Assembly: GCF_003014695.1 (NCBI RefSeq) | Contig: NZ_PYAS01000012.1 | Span: 224,175-288,174 of the forward strand | DNA length: 64,000 nt | From: Dyadobacter jiangsuensis | GTDB lineage: Bacteria > Bacteroidota > Bacteroidia > Cytophagales > Spirosomataceae | Reading direction: 5' to 3' | Shown here: positions 49,763-58,241 of the stretch, piece after piece | Layout: each line of letters opens with the position of its first letter | Numbering within the stretch: position 1 is the first letter of the stretch | Position numbers and translations under genes: made by a program | Notes under the pieces: generated by a model | The model's database searches: none | What the model saw: the letters and a program-made list of their open reading frames with translations, nothing else | What the model was told of the DNA's origin: nothing

Positions 49763-51310
49763 TTATCGTTTAGAAAAAATGCGGCGAATCCACGAATCCT
49801 GTGGCGGCCAGCACTGGTTTTGGGATTCGGGAGGTCTGCGGAAAAGGCCGCCGGAAATGCCGAAATATAGGTTGAACGACCTCGGGTTGCCGATGTTCAG
49901 CAGCCCGGTAAGGTGGTCGGTGCCGATCCACAGCGGGCCAATGCGTCCTGCAAGCCCGATCGCCGGCGAGCGATAGCGGTTCATGAGCGACAGTGGCACC
50001 GATATTTCATACCATTTGTGTTCGTATCGGGGCGTAACACCTATATAAGATTCCGCCTTCATGCCAAATGCGCCCTGTGGAATGAGGTTCTGCACCCAGA
50101 GGCCATTGACATACACATTCGGCTTTAAATTATAATCCACGCTCGCCTGGAATGCCATCGGTAGTACCGATTTGAAGTTGGGAGCAATAGGCTGCCCGCC
50201 ATCCAGCGAAGAGTTGATCGCATTAAAAATACCTTCGGAGCCTTTGAGTTTCTGGAATGTGTCGTACCTGAATTCCTTGTTGGTCGTATGGGTTTCCTGT
50301 TGCAGAATGTAAGCCGGGTTCTTGAAATGGACACGACCGATATCCGTCAGCGAGACGGCTATGCGATACAGGTATTTGTTTTTCGATGCGTCGCGTTTGC
50401 GTACACCTCTTTCGCGATAAGTGGCTTTATGAACGTCGGGCCGGTATTCGTAAACAGCCCCGAGGTCGAAACCCCAGCCACTTCCCGGAGGCGCGCCGCC
50501 GAATAGCCAGGCCGGTGATGGCTTGACGTTTTGAAAACCTTCGTCGCGCGTGAGCGCGTAGCGTACGTTGATTTCATTGACATTGATATACTGCCGTTTG
50601 TTTTCCCAGGCAGCGTCAGGCTGAATATCGTATGACGAATTCTCGATAATGGCGTGGGCATTGTAAAGGCCGATCAGTCTTTTGACCGTGAAGCCTACTT
50701 TGAGATAATCCGTTTCATCATCAAAAACAGTGCCACCCAGGGTAAATGCAATCTCGCCAAGGCCGTTCAAATGCAACTGACCTGACTGGTGCTCATACAC
50801 CTGCTCCTGCAAATCTTTGAACTGCGTGGTCTTGCTGATCAATCGCGCCAATGGCTCGGTTACCTGGGTGGTGTTGAGGATGTAGCGCGCACGCGATGAT
50901 ATTCCAACACCGACCCTGCCTTTGAACATATTGAACATGATCGACGGCAAGCGTGTATCGCCGCCCGCGTTCAGGTATTTTTTATTGCCGTTCAGTTTTT
51001 CGCCCAGGTAGGAGCGCGGAAACAGCAGCATGCCTCTTTCATTATAGTATTTGGCGGGCACGGTTCCGGTGAGCAGGCTCAGGAACGAATAGGGAGCCTC
51101 GTATTTGACGTGGTTGTTGGCGGTGTAAAATTGTGTGCCGACCAGGTTTACATATGCGCTGTAACGGCTGTCGGCCACGAATGCCGGATTATGATACAAT
51201 GCATTCGTTCCAGCAAAATTGCTCATGGCTGTGCCAGGCAAATGCTGGGCTTGGGCGTTGATGGTTAATCCGCAGACCAGTCCTAATATGGATAACCAAC
51301 TTCTTTGCAT
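49763..51310 (-). CDS. DUF5723 family outer-membrane protein
   Basis: 515 residues. Sec signal MQRSWLSILGLVCGLTINAQA ends at about residue 21. The following LPGTAMSNFAGTNALYHNPAFVADSRYSAYVNLVGTQ resembles the start of DUF5723 and PorP/PorV-like barrels, and the protein continues in alternating strands with many aromatic girdle residues (VGFTVKRLIGLYNAH, WGFDLGAVYEYRPDVH, YNLKPNVYVNGLWVQN). Probably an integral beta-barrel of unknown function. Upstream is a long gap with the ATP-grasp gene. Confidence 0.8.
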   Translation of the reverse strand: MQRSWLSILGLVCGLTINAQAQHLPGTAMSNFAGTNALYHNPAFVADSRYSAYVNLVGTQFYTANNHVKYEAPYSFLSLLTGTVPAKYYNERGMLLFPRSYLGEKLNGNKKYLNAGGDTRLPSIMFNMFKGRVGVGISSRARYILNTTQVTEPLARLISKTTQFKDLQEQVYEHQSGQLHLNGLGEIAFTLGGTVFDDETDYLKVGFTVKRLIGLYNAHAIIENSSYDIQPDAAWENKRQYINVNEINVRYALTRDEGFQNVKPSPAWLFGGAPPGSGWGFDLGAVYEYRPDVHKATYRERGVRKRDASKNKYLYRIAVSLTDIGRVHFKNPAYILQQETHTTNKEFRYDTFQKLKGSEGIFNAINSSLDGGQPIAPNFKSVLPMAFQASVDYNLKPNVYVNGLWVQNLIPQGAFGMKAESYIGVTPRYEHKWYEISVPLSLMNRYRSPAIGLAGRIGPLWIGTDHLTGLLNIGNPRSFNLYFGISGGLFRRPPESQNQCWPPQDSWIRRIFSKR

Positions 51311-51636
51311 AGGGAACGTGATTCGGTGGGGTAGCCGACATTTAATCTGGTTACAAAGAAAACGCTAACGGCACTGACTTGCAACAATGTTTACTGAATG
51401 GGTAAAGAATATTCCATAACGTTGGGCGGCATGATTTTAATACGAAGGAAATCCGCAAACGGTTGCTCTTTGGTAACTTGTCACCGTCAGTGGTTTAGAT
51501 CGCATTTGGCTTTTTCCGGGAAATCAAAGATGAAGCCGGGTGAGGGTGCGTGTTGGTATTTGTTTTGTTAATTCATACATTGACCATATATTGTTCTGTG
51601 AACTATCGGTATTGACTTATTCAAATTTTGAATTGT
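51311..51636. other. Divergent intergenic region without recognised elements
   Basis: 326 bp between the DUF5723 gene and the ATP-grasp gene. It must contain both promoters; the only near match is TTTCTTTG on the minus strand (complement of 51354-51361). The palindrome CAAAATTTG-like sequence at 51622-51634 directly precedes the ATG at 51637. I see no RNA gene or repeat here. Confidence 0.45.
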
Positions 51637-53067
51637 ATGAATTTTTCATTTTCTAATTATCAAATAGAAAATTTCTTCGATGAGATGTTTACTCCTGATG
51701 GCGAAATACGTCAGGGCTATGAACATTTGAAGAATAAATTTGAAAACCTGACGCACGAGGATCTTACCAACCGCCAGCTTGCTACTGAACGTGCACTGCT
51801 ATCGATGGGCATTACATTTAATGTGTATTCCGAGGGCGAGGGTACCGAACGCATCATGCCGATCGACATTATTCCGCGGGTGCTTTCCAACGCAGAGTGG
51901 GAATGGCTTGAAAAAGGGCTGAAACAGCGGATCAAGGCATTAAATATGTTTATCGACGATGTTTACAACGAGCAGAATATATTGAACGACGGCGTGGTTC
52001 CGCGTGAGCTGATTGAGTCGAGCAAATGCTTCCTTAAACCTTGTATCGGCCTGAAACCACCAAAGGGAATCTGGTGCCACATTACCGGTACCGACCTCAT
52101 TAAGGGTGATGACGGCACATTTATGGTGCTGGAGGATAACCTGCGTTGCCCGTCTGGAGTGTCTTATATGTTGGAAAACAGGGAGTTGTCGAAACAGATA
52201 TTCCCGGACGTGCTCGCGCGTACCGGCGTGCGACCTGTATCCGACTACCCGACGCGCCTGCTGCAAATGCTGCAACACCTCGCCGACCGTCCTAACCCGA
52301 CTGTGGCCGTGCTTACCCCCGGTATTTATAACTCGGCCTATTTCGAGCACTCGTATCTGGCACAGCAAATGGGCGTGGAGCTCGTGGATGCGCGCGACCT
52401 CGTAGTTTCGGATGGTTATGTCAAAATGCGGACAACCAATGGTTTGCAGATCGTTGATGTGATCTACCGCCGGATCGACGACACGTTCATGGACCCGGAA
52501 TCATTCCGGGAGGATTCGCTGATCGGCATTCCGGGCATTTTTGAAGTATACAAAAAGGGCCGCGTGGCATTGGCCAATGCGCCGGGGACGGGTGTGGCCG
52601 ATGACAAGGTAGTGTATGCCTATGTGCCGCGCATTATCAAGTATTACCTGGGTGAGGAAGCGATTATTCCGAACGTGAAGACCTACATCTGCGGGGAAGA
52701 GGATGATATGAACTATGTTCTTGAGAATATCTCACAATTGGTTGTAAAAGAAGCCAATGAGGCAGGTGGTTACGGAATGCTCATCGGGCCTAAGGCTACG
52801 GAAGAAGAACATGAACTTTTCCGTCAGAAAATAAAGGACAATCCGCGGAATTATATTGCCCAACCGACGATTTCTCTATCAAGGGTGCCTTGTATGGTTG
52901 ACGGACACGCCGAAGGGCGGCATGTTGATCTCCGGCCTTACATATTATATGGCGACGATATCAACGTAATCCCCGGCGGCCTTACCCGCGTAGCATTGCG
53001 AAAAGGATCGCTTGTGGTGAACTCGTCGCAAGGTGGTGGGGGGAAAGACACCTGGGTATTGTATTAA
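51637..53067 (+). CDS. Circularly permuted ATP-grasp type 2 family protein
   Basis: 476 residues from the ATG at 51637 (MNFSFSNYQIENFFDEMF); an in-frame TTG three codons earlier is not needed. Characteristic blocks are RIMPIDIIPRVLSNAEWEWLEKGLKQRIKALN, FIDDVYNEQNILNDGVVP, GIWCHITGTDLIKGDDGTFMVLEDNLRCPSGVSYMLENR, VKEANEAGGYGMLIGP and PTISLSRVPC. This family forms an amide or ester bond with ATP but its substrates are unproven; it is usually encoded near alpha-E (DUF403) and transglutaminase-like genes, neither of which is next door. Its partner here is an esterase-like gene 114 bp downstream. Confidence 0.92.
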   Translation: MNFSFSNYQIENFFDEMFTPDGEIRQGYEHLKNKFENLTHEDLTNRQLATERALLSMGITFNVYSEGEGTERIMPIDIIPRVLSNAEWEWLEKGLKQRIKALNMFIDDVYNEQNILNDGVVPRELIESSKCFLKPCIGLKPPKGIWCHITGTDLIKGDDGTFMVLEDNLRCPSGVSYMLENRELSKQIFPDVLARTGVRPVSDYPTRLLQMLQHLADRPNPTVAVLTPGIYNSAYFEHSYLAQQMGVELVDARDLVVSDGYVKMRTTNGLQIVDVIYRRIDDTFMDPESFREDSLIGIPGIFEVYKKGRVALANAPGTGVADDKVVYAYVPRIIKYYLGEEAIIPNVKTYICGEEDDMNYVLENISQLVVKEANEAGGYGMLIGPKATEEEHELFRQKIKDNPRNYIAQPTISLSRVPCMVDGHAEGRHVDLRPYILYGDDINVIPGGLTRVALRKGSLVVNSSQGGGGKDTWVLY

Positions 53068-53181
53068 GTTATCATTAACAGTTACTGGCAGTCTGTTCAT
53101 GATAACGGTTTACGTATTTTTTTGATAAACCTTGTTTGAACTGCCTGAACATCAACAATCAGTAACTTAAATGATTCAACA

Positions 53182-53913
53182 ATGCAACGCCAAATAACCG
53201 GATGGTTCAGTCCGGCGCTTAACAAAGACATGGAAATTGCCGTTTATGGACATTACGGAGTTGCGCTTCTGATGATCCCTACCGCGGCATCCGATTACCT
53301 GGAATACGAACGAAATGGGTTGATCGACGCTATTGAGCCGTACATCTATTCCGGAAAGGTCAAAGTTTATTGTATCAAAAGCATCAATGGAGAAAGCTGG
53401 CTAAATCCCTACATGCATGGCTACGACAAAGCCGTGCGTCACCAGGCATTCAACGATTATGTGATCAAGGAGGTGGTGCCGTTTATCAAAGAAGATTCCA
53501 GCCCTACGAATGAGATTATCGCTGCGGGTGCTTCCTTCGGTGCGTTGCACGCTGCCAACCTGTTTTTCAAGCACCCCGATTACATTCACGGGGTGATTGC
53601 AATGAGCGGCTGTTATGACCTGAGTGTGTATACCGACGGCTATTACGATGACAATGTGTATTTCAACTCGCCGATACATTACCTGCAGAACCTGAAAGCA
53701 GAGTGGCACCTGCAAATGTATCGCGATAGCAGGCACATTCATTTCGTCACAGGCTCGGGCGCGTACGAAGTGCCGGATTATTCGAGGCATATATCGTCCA
53801 TCCTGACTTCAAAGAATGTGCCTCACGAGCTGGATATCTGGGGGAGTGATATTCCTCATGAATGGTGGGCCTGGAAAAAAATGCTGCCTTATTACCTCGA
53901 AACGAGATTCTGA
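53182..53913 (+). CDS. Esterase-family alpha/beta hydrolase
   Basis: 243 residues, no signal peptide. The nucleophile elbow is AAGASFGALHAANLFFKHPD (Ser in G-A-S-F-G), and the C-terminal histidine is likely in DIPHEWWAWKKMLPYY, with an Asp between them. The N-terminal TGWFSPALNKDMEIAVYGHYG resembles the enterochelin-esterase D/putative esterase family. Acting on acyl or peptide-ester products of the upstream ATP-grasp enzyme is only an inference from adjacency. A strong terminator follows. Confidence 0.88.
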   Translation: MQRQITGWFSPALNKDMEIAVYGHYGVALLMIPTAASDYLEYERNGLIDAIEPYIYSGKVKVYCIKSINGESWLNPYMHGYDKAVRHQAFNDYVIKEVVPFIKEDSSPTNEIIAAGASFGALHAANLFFKHPDYIHGVIAMSGCYDLSVYTDGYYDDNVYFNSPIHYLQNLKAEWHLQMYRDSRHIHFVTGSGAYEVPDYSRHISSILTSKNVPHELDIWGSDIPHEWWAWKKMLPYYLETRF

Positions 53914-53920
53914 TACCGCA

Positions 53921-53969
53921 AAAAAGCGAAAGCCCTGAAATGATCACATTCCAGGGCTTTCGCTTTTTA
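53921..53969. terminator. Bidirectional terminator between the esterase and pheS genes
   Basis: AAAAGCGAAAGCCCTG pairs with CCAGGGCTTTCGCTTTT, about 16 bp of stem around a 13-base loop, with A and T runs at both ends, so both convergent genes can use it. Confidence 0.9.
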
Positions 53970-53980
53970 GATATAGTCCA

Positions 53981-55021
53981 TCAGGCTCCTTCGAACTGTC
54001 GCAGGAACCTTACGTCGTTTTCTGTAAACAAGCGGAGGTCGTTGATGCCGTAACGGAGCATCGTGATCCGCTCGATACCCATTCCGAATGCGAAACCGGT
54101 GTATTCTTCACTGTCGATTCCGCAGTTTTCAAGAACGTTCGGATCTACCATCCCTGATCCTGCGATTTCAACCCAGCCGGTGTGCTTACACACATTGCAG
54201 CCTTTTCCTTTACATATGAAGCAGGAGACGTCGATTTCCGCGCTTGGCTCGGTAAACGGGAAGTAGGATGGACGGAGGCGGATCGTAGAATCCTTGCCGA
54301 ACATCTCCTTCGCGAAGTGGTATAATGTATCTTTCAGATCTTTGAAGCTCACATTCTTATCCACATAAAGGCCTTCTACCTGGTGGAAAACGCAATGTGC
54401 GCGGGCCGAGATAGCTTCGTTCCGGAACACGCGGCCCGGCATAATGGAGCGGATCGGCGGCTTCTGGCGTTCCATCAGGCGCACCTGCACGTTGGAAGTG
54501 TGCGTACGCAGGAGGACGTCGTCCTTCACATCGCCTTCACTTTTGGAAATGAAGAATGTGTCCTGCATTTCACGCGCCGGGTGGTTGTCGGCGAAGTTCA
54601 ATGCACTGAAGTTGTACCAGTCCTTCTCGATTTCCGGCCCGTATGACACGTTGAAGCCCATGCGTTCGAAAATCTCGATGATCCTCCGACGAACGATCGT
54701 TAGCGGGTGGAGGCTTCCCTGCAAGTTGGGCGTAACAGGCAAGGTCAGGTCGATCAGCATTTCAGGATTGCTGTCCGCCGAATTTTCCAGTGCTGTCTGA
54801 AAATCCTGAAAACGTGTTTGTGCCAGGTTTTTGAGTGTATTCAATTCCTGGCCAACGGCCCGGCGGTCTTCCTGAGGAATATTTTTGAGATTATCAAAAA
54901 GCTCGGTTACTGCGCCTTTTTTACTGATATATTTCAACCTGAAAGCTTCCAGTTGCTCCTTGGTGCTGACTGTTGCCTGTTCGATTTCAGAAACTAACTC
55001 CTTTACCCGCTCGGTAATCAT
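53981..55021 (-). CDS. pheS: Phenylalanyl-tRNA synthetase alpha subunit
   Basis: 346 residues. Class II synthetase: the N-terminal coiled-coil (VKELVSEIEQATVSTKEQLEAF, KYISKKGAVTEL), then motif 1 (HPLTIVRRRIIEIFERMGF), motif 2 (RVFRNEAISARAHCVFHQVEGLYV) and motif 3 (GFAFGMGIERITMLRYGINDLR). A cysteine-rich insert CFICKGKGCNVC near residue 275 is seen in many Bacteroidota PheS proteins and may bind zinc. Catalyses Phe attachment to tRNA-Phe together with PheT, whose gene is not in the window. Confidence 0.97.
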   Translation of the reverse strand: MITERVKELVSEIEQATVSTKEQLEAFRLKYISKKGAVTELFDNLKNIPQEDRRAVGQELNTLKNLAQTRFQDFQTALENSADSNPEMLIDLTLPVTPNLQGSLHPLTIVRRRIIEIFERMGFNVSYGPEIEKDWYNFSALNFADNHPAREMQDTFFISKSEGDVKDDVLLRTHTSNVQVRLMERQKPPIRSIMPGRVFRNEAISARAHCVFHQVEGLYVDKNVSFKDLKDTLYHFAKEMFGKDSTIRLRPSYFPFTEPSAEIDVSCFICKGKGCNVCKHTGWVEIAGSGMVDPNVLENCGIDSEEYTGFAFGMGIERITMLRYGINDLRLFTENDVRFLRQFEGA

Positions 55022-55098
55022 AAAAGCTTGTTGTTATTGGTGACTTACGCCGCGTTCGTTGCGGCAGGAGGCCCTTTTCGAGTGCCCCGAAATTCCTG

Positions 55099-55106
55099 CA
55101 AAGATA
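55099..55106 (-). promoter_or_regulatory. Candidate -7 element for pheS
   Basis: On the minus strand TATCTTTG, an exact consensus match, 78 bp before the pheS ATG. No clear -33 TTG at the right distance. Confidence 0.42.
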
Positions 55107-55191
55107 ACGAAAGTTAGCTCGCAGGCGGAAGTGAAATGGCTTACTTGCGTTTATTGGGTTGGTTTATTGGAAAAGTCCATGTTTTTGAGAC

Positions 55192-55316
55192 TACGTAAAA
55201 TTACGCATTTTACTAAGTTCGCTTACGTCATTTTACATATTACCTAATTGTTAAATGATTGATTATTAGCTGTTTGTGTGCTGATACGTACTTTTACGTA
55301 TTTTCTGAACACTACG
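55192..55316 (+). promoter_or_regulatory. Phased TACG motifs, possible LytTR operator
   Basis: TACG occurs at 55192, 55202, 55224, 55285, 55295 and 55313, with spacings of 10, 22, 61, 10 and 18 bp, most close to whole helical turns. The motif is mostly flanked by T or TT (TTTTACGTA, CTTACGTCA). LytTR proteins bind pairs of about 9-bp direct repeats roughly 21 bp apart, so these sites, just upstream of the LytTR gene and its -7 box, are candidates for autoregulation. Not proven by sequence alone. Confidence 0.45.
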
Positions 55317-55324
55317 CGATGTGC

Positions 55325-55332
55325 TAATTTTG
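55325..55332 (+). promoter_or_regulatory. Candidate -7 element for the LytTR gene
   Basis: TAATTTTG, exact TAnnTTTG, 35 bp before the ATG at 55368 and 9 bp after the last TACG motif (55313-55316). Confidence 0.5.
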
Positions 55333-55367
55333 AAACAAGAAATCACAACAATATTAGCGTAGTTACC

Positions 55368-55769
55368 ATGAAAAATTTCCCCAGCTTTACTCGCCCCAAC
55401 CTGTCAGACAGATCTTACAACGACAGCCGCTCTTATATTTCGGTACAATCGATGGGTAGAACGATCTTTTTGACACCCGATGTAATCACCTTCCTCGAAG
55501 GTGAAGGAAACTACACATTTATATATACGAACAACGGTAAGAAATACCTCGTTTCGAAGACTTTGAAATCTCTTGCAGAGCAGTTGAGCGCAAAGTTCCT
55601 TCGCGTTCACAAATCATATCTTGTAAATGCCGACTACGTGGTAGAGCGTCTGGAAGACGATCGCATGCTGAAACTCTCATGCGGTAAAGAGGTAGTCGTA
55701 TCGCGCCGGAAAATCAAAGAGGTATCTGGTCTTCTGGATCACACCAACCTCATCCGTATCAGCGCATAA
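55368..55769 (+). CDS. Stand-alone LytTR DNA-binding protein
   Basis: 133 residues from the ATG at 55368; an in-frame ATG at 55278 would place the TACG motifs inside the coding region and is less likely. No receiver domain. The LytTR core is residues 30-120: GRTIFLTPDVITFLEGEGNYTFIYTNNGKKYLVSKTLKSLAEQL, RVHKSYLVNADYVVERLEDD and CGKEVVVSRRKIKEV. Such single-domain regulators are common in Cytophagales and do not need phosphorylation. Cytoplasmic. It stands alone, with a terminator at 55810-55848. Confidence 0.9.
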   Translation: MKNFPSFTRPNLSDRSYNDSRSYISVQSMGRTIFLTPDVITFLEGEGNYTFIYTNNGKKYLVSKTLKSLAEQLSAKFLRVHKSYLVNADYVVERLEDDRMLKLSCGKEVVVSRRKIKEVSGLLDHTNLIRISA

Positions 55770-55809
55770 AGAAATTTTGGTGAATTAAATTAGTGGGTTA
55801 TTCATAAAA

Positions 55810-55848
55810 ACAGCAGCCATCGCTCGATCGAAGGCTGCTCGTTTTGTT
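55810..55848 (+). terminator. Terminator after the LytTR gene
   Basis: GCAGCC pairs with GGCTGC around an inner CGATCG-rich loop, followed by CGTTTTGTTT. Stem of 6 GC-rich pairs plus a short inner helix. Confidence 0.7.
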
Positions 55849-55862
55849 TATGGGTGGCGTTG

Positions 55863-55971
55863 CCGCCCGACCGCCGACGATGGACCGCCGACGGCCGATT
55901 TGGTTTACGTATCGACGCTGCTATGAAATATAATAAAGCGGCCGTCGGTCGTCAGCCGTCGGCGGTCGATC
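55863..55971. repeat. GC-rich CCGCCGACGG imperfect inverted repeat
   Basis: The left arm 55863-55899 (GACCGCCGACG, CCGCCGACGGCCG) and right arm 55938-55971 (GCGGCCGTCGG, CCGTCGGCGGTCG) are imperfect reverse complements separated by about 38 bases. The right arm touches the stop of the PorT-like gene (55970). It lies between two convergent genes. Simple CCG/ACGG word repeats, not coding. Confidence 0.75.
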
Positions 55972-56686
55972 AAAACAACTTCAGCCCCAACGTCACCTGC
56001 CAGGAACTTACCTTCTGTTTCAACGAGGCGCCGCCGTTAACGGGTTGGCCGCTTACCTGAAATGACGCAAGGTTGGTGAATGAACCTTCTTTTCTTACAT
56101 CCAGACTAAAATTCCCCAAATCGAGCCCGGCTCCAAGCTGGTAGCCGAACGTTGCTTCGGACATGGCGTTGTTCAAATCGGATGTGTAGTATTTGAATGC
56201 ATCGCGTAGCCGCTGGTTGTCACCGATACGGAATGAAGTAACCGGTCCCGCGAGAATGCGGAACGGGCCGCCTTTCAACCCAATCAGCAGTGGCACGTCG
56301 ATATTGCTGTATTTGACATTGATCGTTTTTTCGACTGGTGTTTCCTGGTCATTCTGGATTATTTTGAACGAACCTCCCTTTGTAGAAACGAGTACTTCGG
56401 GTTGGATGAATATCGTTTTGCCGAAGCGCATCCAGATACCGCCTACGGCGCCGGTTCTTGTGTTGAAGCTTTCTTTCAGGTTATCGCGAACTTCTTTACC
56501 GTCATATCCGAGGTACGGATTTCCCTGATCATCGTAACGTGTCGTGAAAACGTCGCCCATGGTAAGCCGCGACAAGTTTACCCCTCCCTTGATACCAAAC
56601 GCAAAACCTTTTTTCTGGGCCTGCACATTTGAGAATGCGAAAATGCAGAGCAAACAGGCACAGGCCACTTTTGTCAGGATGTTCAT
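55970..56686 (-). CDS. Outer-membrane beta-barrel protein (PorT-like)
   Basis: 238 residues. Sec signal MNILTKVACACLLCIFAFSNVQA to about residue 23. Then KKGFAFGIKGGVNLSRLTMGD, the glycine and aromatic alternation of an eight-stranded barrel (GGIWMRFGKTIFIQPEVLVSTKGG, NIDVPLLIGLKGGPFRILAGPVTSFRIG, GYQLGAGLDLGNFSLDVRKEGSFTN) and a terminal VTLGLKLF. Matches the PorT-family outer-membrane-beta-barrel fold (not the T9SS subunit itself). Function unknown. Confidence 0.85.
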   Translation of the reverse strand: MNILTKVACACLLCIFAFSNVQAQKKGFAFGIKGGVNLSRLTMGDVFTTRYDDQGNPYLGYDGKEVRDNLKESFNTRTGAVGGIWMRFGKTIFIQPEVLVSTKGGSFKIIQNDQETPVEKTINVKYSNIDVPLLIGLKGGPFRILAGPVTSFRIGDNQRLRDAFKYYTSDLNNAMSEATFGYQLGAGLDLGNFSLDVRKEGSFTNLASFQVSGQPVNGGASLKQKVSSWQVTLGLKLF

Positions 56687-56851
56687 GGATAATATGATTT
56701 TTTAAGTAAAACAGGTTAATAACGCCAATTTGCAAAAAACTATACCTATCCTACATTTTTTTTGATTTTATGGCCAAAACATGCAAAAATTGGATTAATA
56801 TCGTCTGAATTACGTTAGTCACCAAGAGGATATAAATTAGACTATTCTATT

Positions 56852-58225
56852 ATGGCCAAAGCCAAGACGGCATATTTTTGTCAGGAATGTGGGTATAATT
56901 CGCCAAAATGGGTCGGCAGATGTCCGTCGTGCGGAGAATGGAATACTTTCGTTCAGGAAGTTATTGAAAAGGAGGACAAAAAAACAGCGGTTTCCTGGAA
57001 ATCGGTGAATCTGGCCAGCCGTCCGCGGGCGATTGCTGAAATTGTCTACGAAAATGAGCCGCGTATCCGCACATTCGACGAGGAACTCAACCGCGTACTT
57101 GGCGGAGGGATCGTGCCAGGTTCTCTGGTGTTGATCGGTGGCGAGCCGGGAATAGGGAAGTCGACATTAATGCTACAAATCGCATTGACGCTTTCCAATA
57201 AAAAGGTATTGTACGTTTCTGGCGAAGAATCCGAAGCGCAAATCAAGATGCGGGCGGAGCGGATGGCGGCCAAAAGTGATAATTGCTTCATCCTCACAGA
57301 TACGCAAACCCAGAATATTTTCAGGCAAATAGAAGATTTTCAGCCGGAAATCCTGATCGTTGATTCTATTCAAACCATGCAATCGACCTATATCGAGTCG
57401 GGGGCGGGCAGCGTGTCGCAGGTACGTGAATGTACGGCGGAATTCATGAAGTATGCTAAGGAAATGGGCGTTCCGGTGTTCCTGATCGGTCATATTACCA
57501 AAGATGGTTCGCTTGCGGGTCCGAAAGTGCTGGAACATATGGTGGATACCGTTCTGCAATTCGAAGGCGACCGCCATAATACCTACCGGATTCTGCGGAC
57601 GATGAAGAACCGTTTCGGAAGTACTTCCGAGCTGGGTATCTATGAAATGCAGGGAACTGGCCTCCGGCAGGTGAGCAATCCCTCGGAAATCCTGATTTCT
57701 CAGCGAGACGAACCTGTGAGCGGCATTGCGATCGGATCGATGATGGAGGGGAACCGGCCATTGCTGGTGGAAATCCAGTCGCTTGTGAGCGTGGCTACTT
57801 ATGGCACACCGCAGCGGAGCAGTACGGGTTTCGATGCAAAACGTTTGCAAATGTTGCTGGCAGTGCTGGAAAAGCGGGGAGGTTTCAGGCTGGGTGTGCA
57901 GGACGTATTTTTGAATGTGGCCGGTGGCTTGAAAGTAGAGGATCCCGCGATTGACCTTGCGGTGATTGCGTCGCTGGTTTCTTCTTATGAGGATAAATTC
58001 ATTCCACCATCGGTATGCTTTGCGGCGGAAGTAGGACTGGGAGGCGAGGTCCGCGCGGTGAATAGGATTGATAGCCGCATTTCGGAATCCGAAAAGCTGG
58101 GCTTTAAGAAGATTTATATTTCAAAATACAACAGCAAAGGGCTGGATTTGAAGCGTGGGAAGATCGAGGTGATTCCTGTGGCGCATTTGGACGAGCTCTT
58201 TATGTCGCTCTTTCTGAATCAATAA
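56852..58225 (+). CDS. radA: DNA repair protein RadA (Sms)
   Basis: 457 residues. An N-terminal C4 zinc finger (CQECGYNSPKWVGRCPSCGEW), a RecA-like ATPase domain with Walker A GGEPGIGKSTLML, the RadA-specific KNRFGSTSELGIYEM motif, and a C-terminal Lon-protease-like domain (LAVLEKRGGFRLGVQDVFLNVAGGLKVEDPAIDLAVIASLVSSY). Hexameric helicase that helps branch migration in homologous recombination. Full length with all motifs. Its stop is 16 bp from the convergent DUF58 gene. Confidence 0.96.
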   Translation: MAKAKTAYFCQECGYNSPKWVGRCPSCGEWNTFVQEVIEKEDKKTAVSWKSVNLASRPRAIAEIVYENEPRIRTFDEELNRVLGGGIVPGSLVLIGGEPGIGKSTLMLQIALTLSNKKVLYVSGEESEAQIKMRAERMAAKSDNCFILTDTQTQNIFRQIEDFQPEILIVDSIQTMQSTYIESGAGSVSQVRECTAEFMKYAKEMGVPVFLIGHITKDGSLAGPKVLEHMVDTVLQFEGDRHNTYRILRTMKNRFGSTSELGIYEMQGTGLRQVSNPSEILISQRDEPVSGIAIGSMMEGNRPLLVEIQSLVSVATYGTPQRSSTGFDAKRLQMLLAVLEKRGGFRLGVQDVFLNVAGGLKVEDPAIDLAVIASLVSSYEDKFIPPSVCFAAEVGLGGEVRAVNRIDSRISESEKLGFKKIYISKYNSKGLDLKRGKIEVIPVAHLDELFMSLFLNQ

Positions 58226-58241
58226 GTTGATTTCAAATGCA

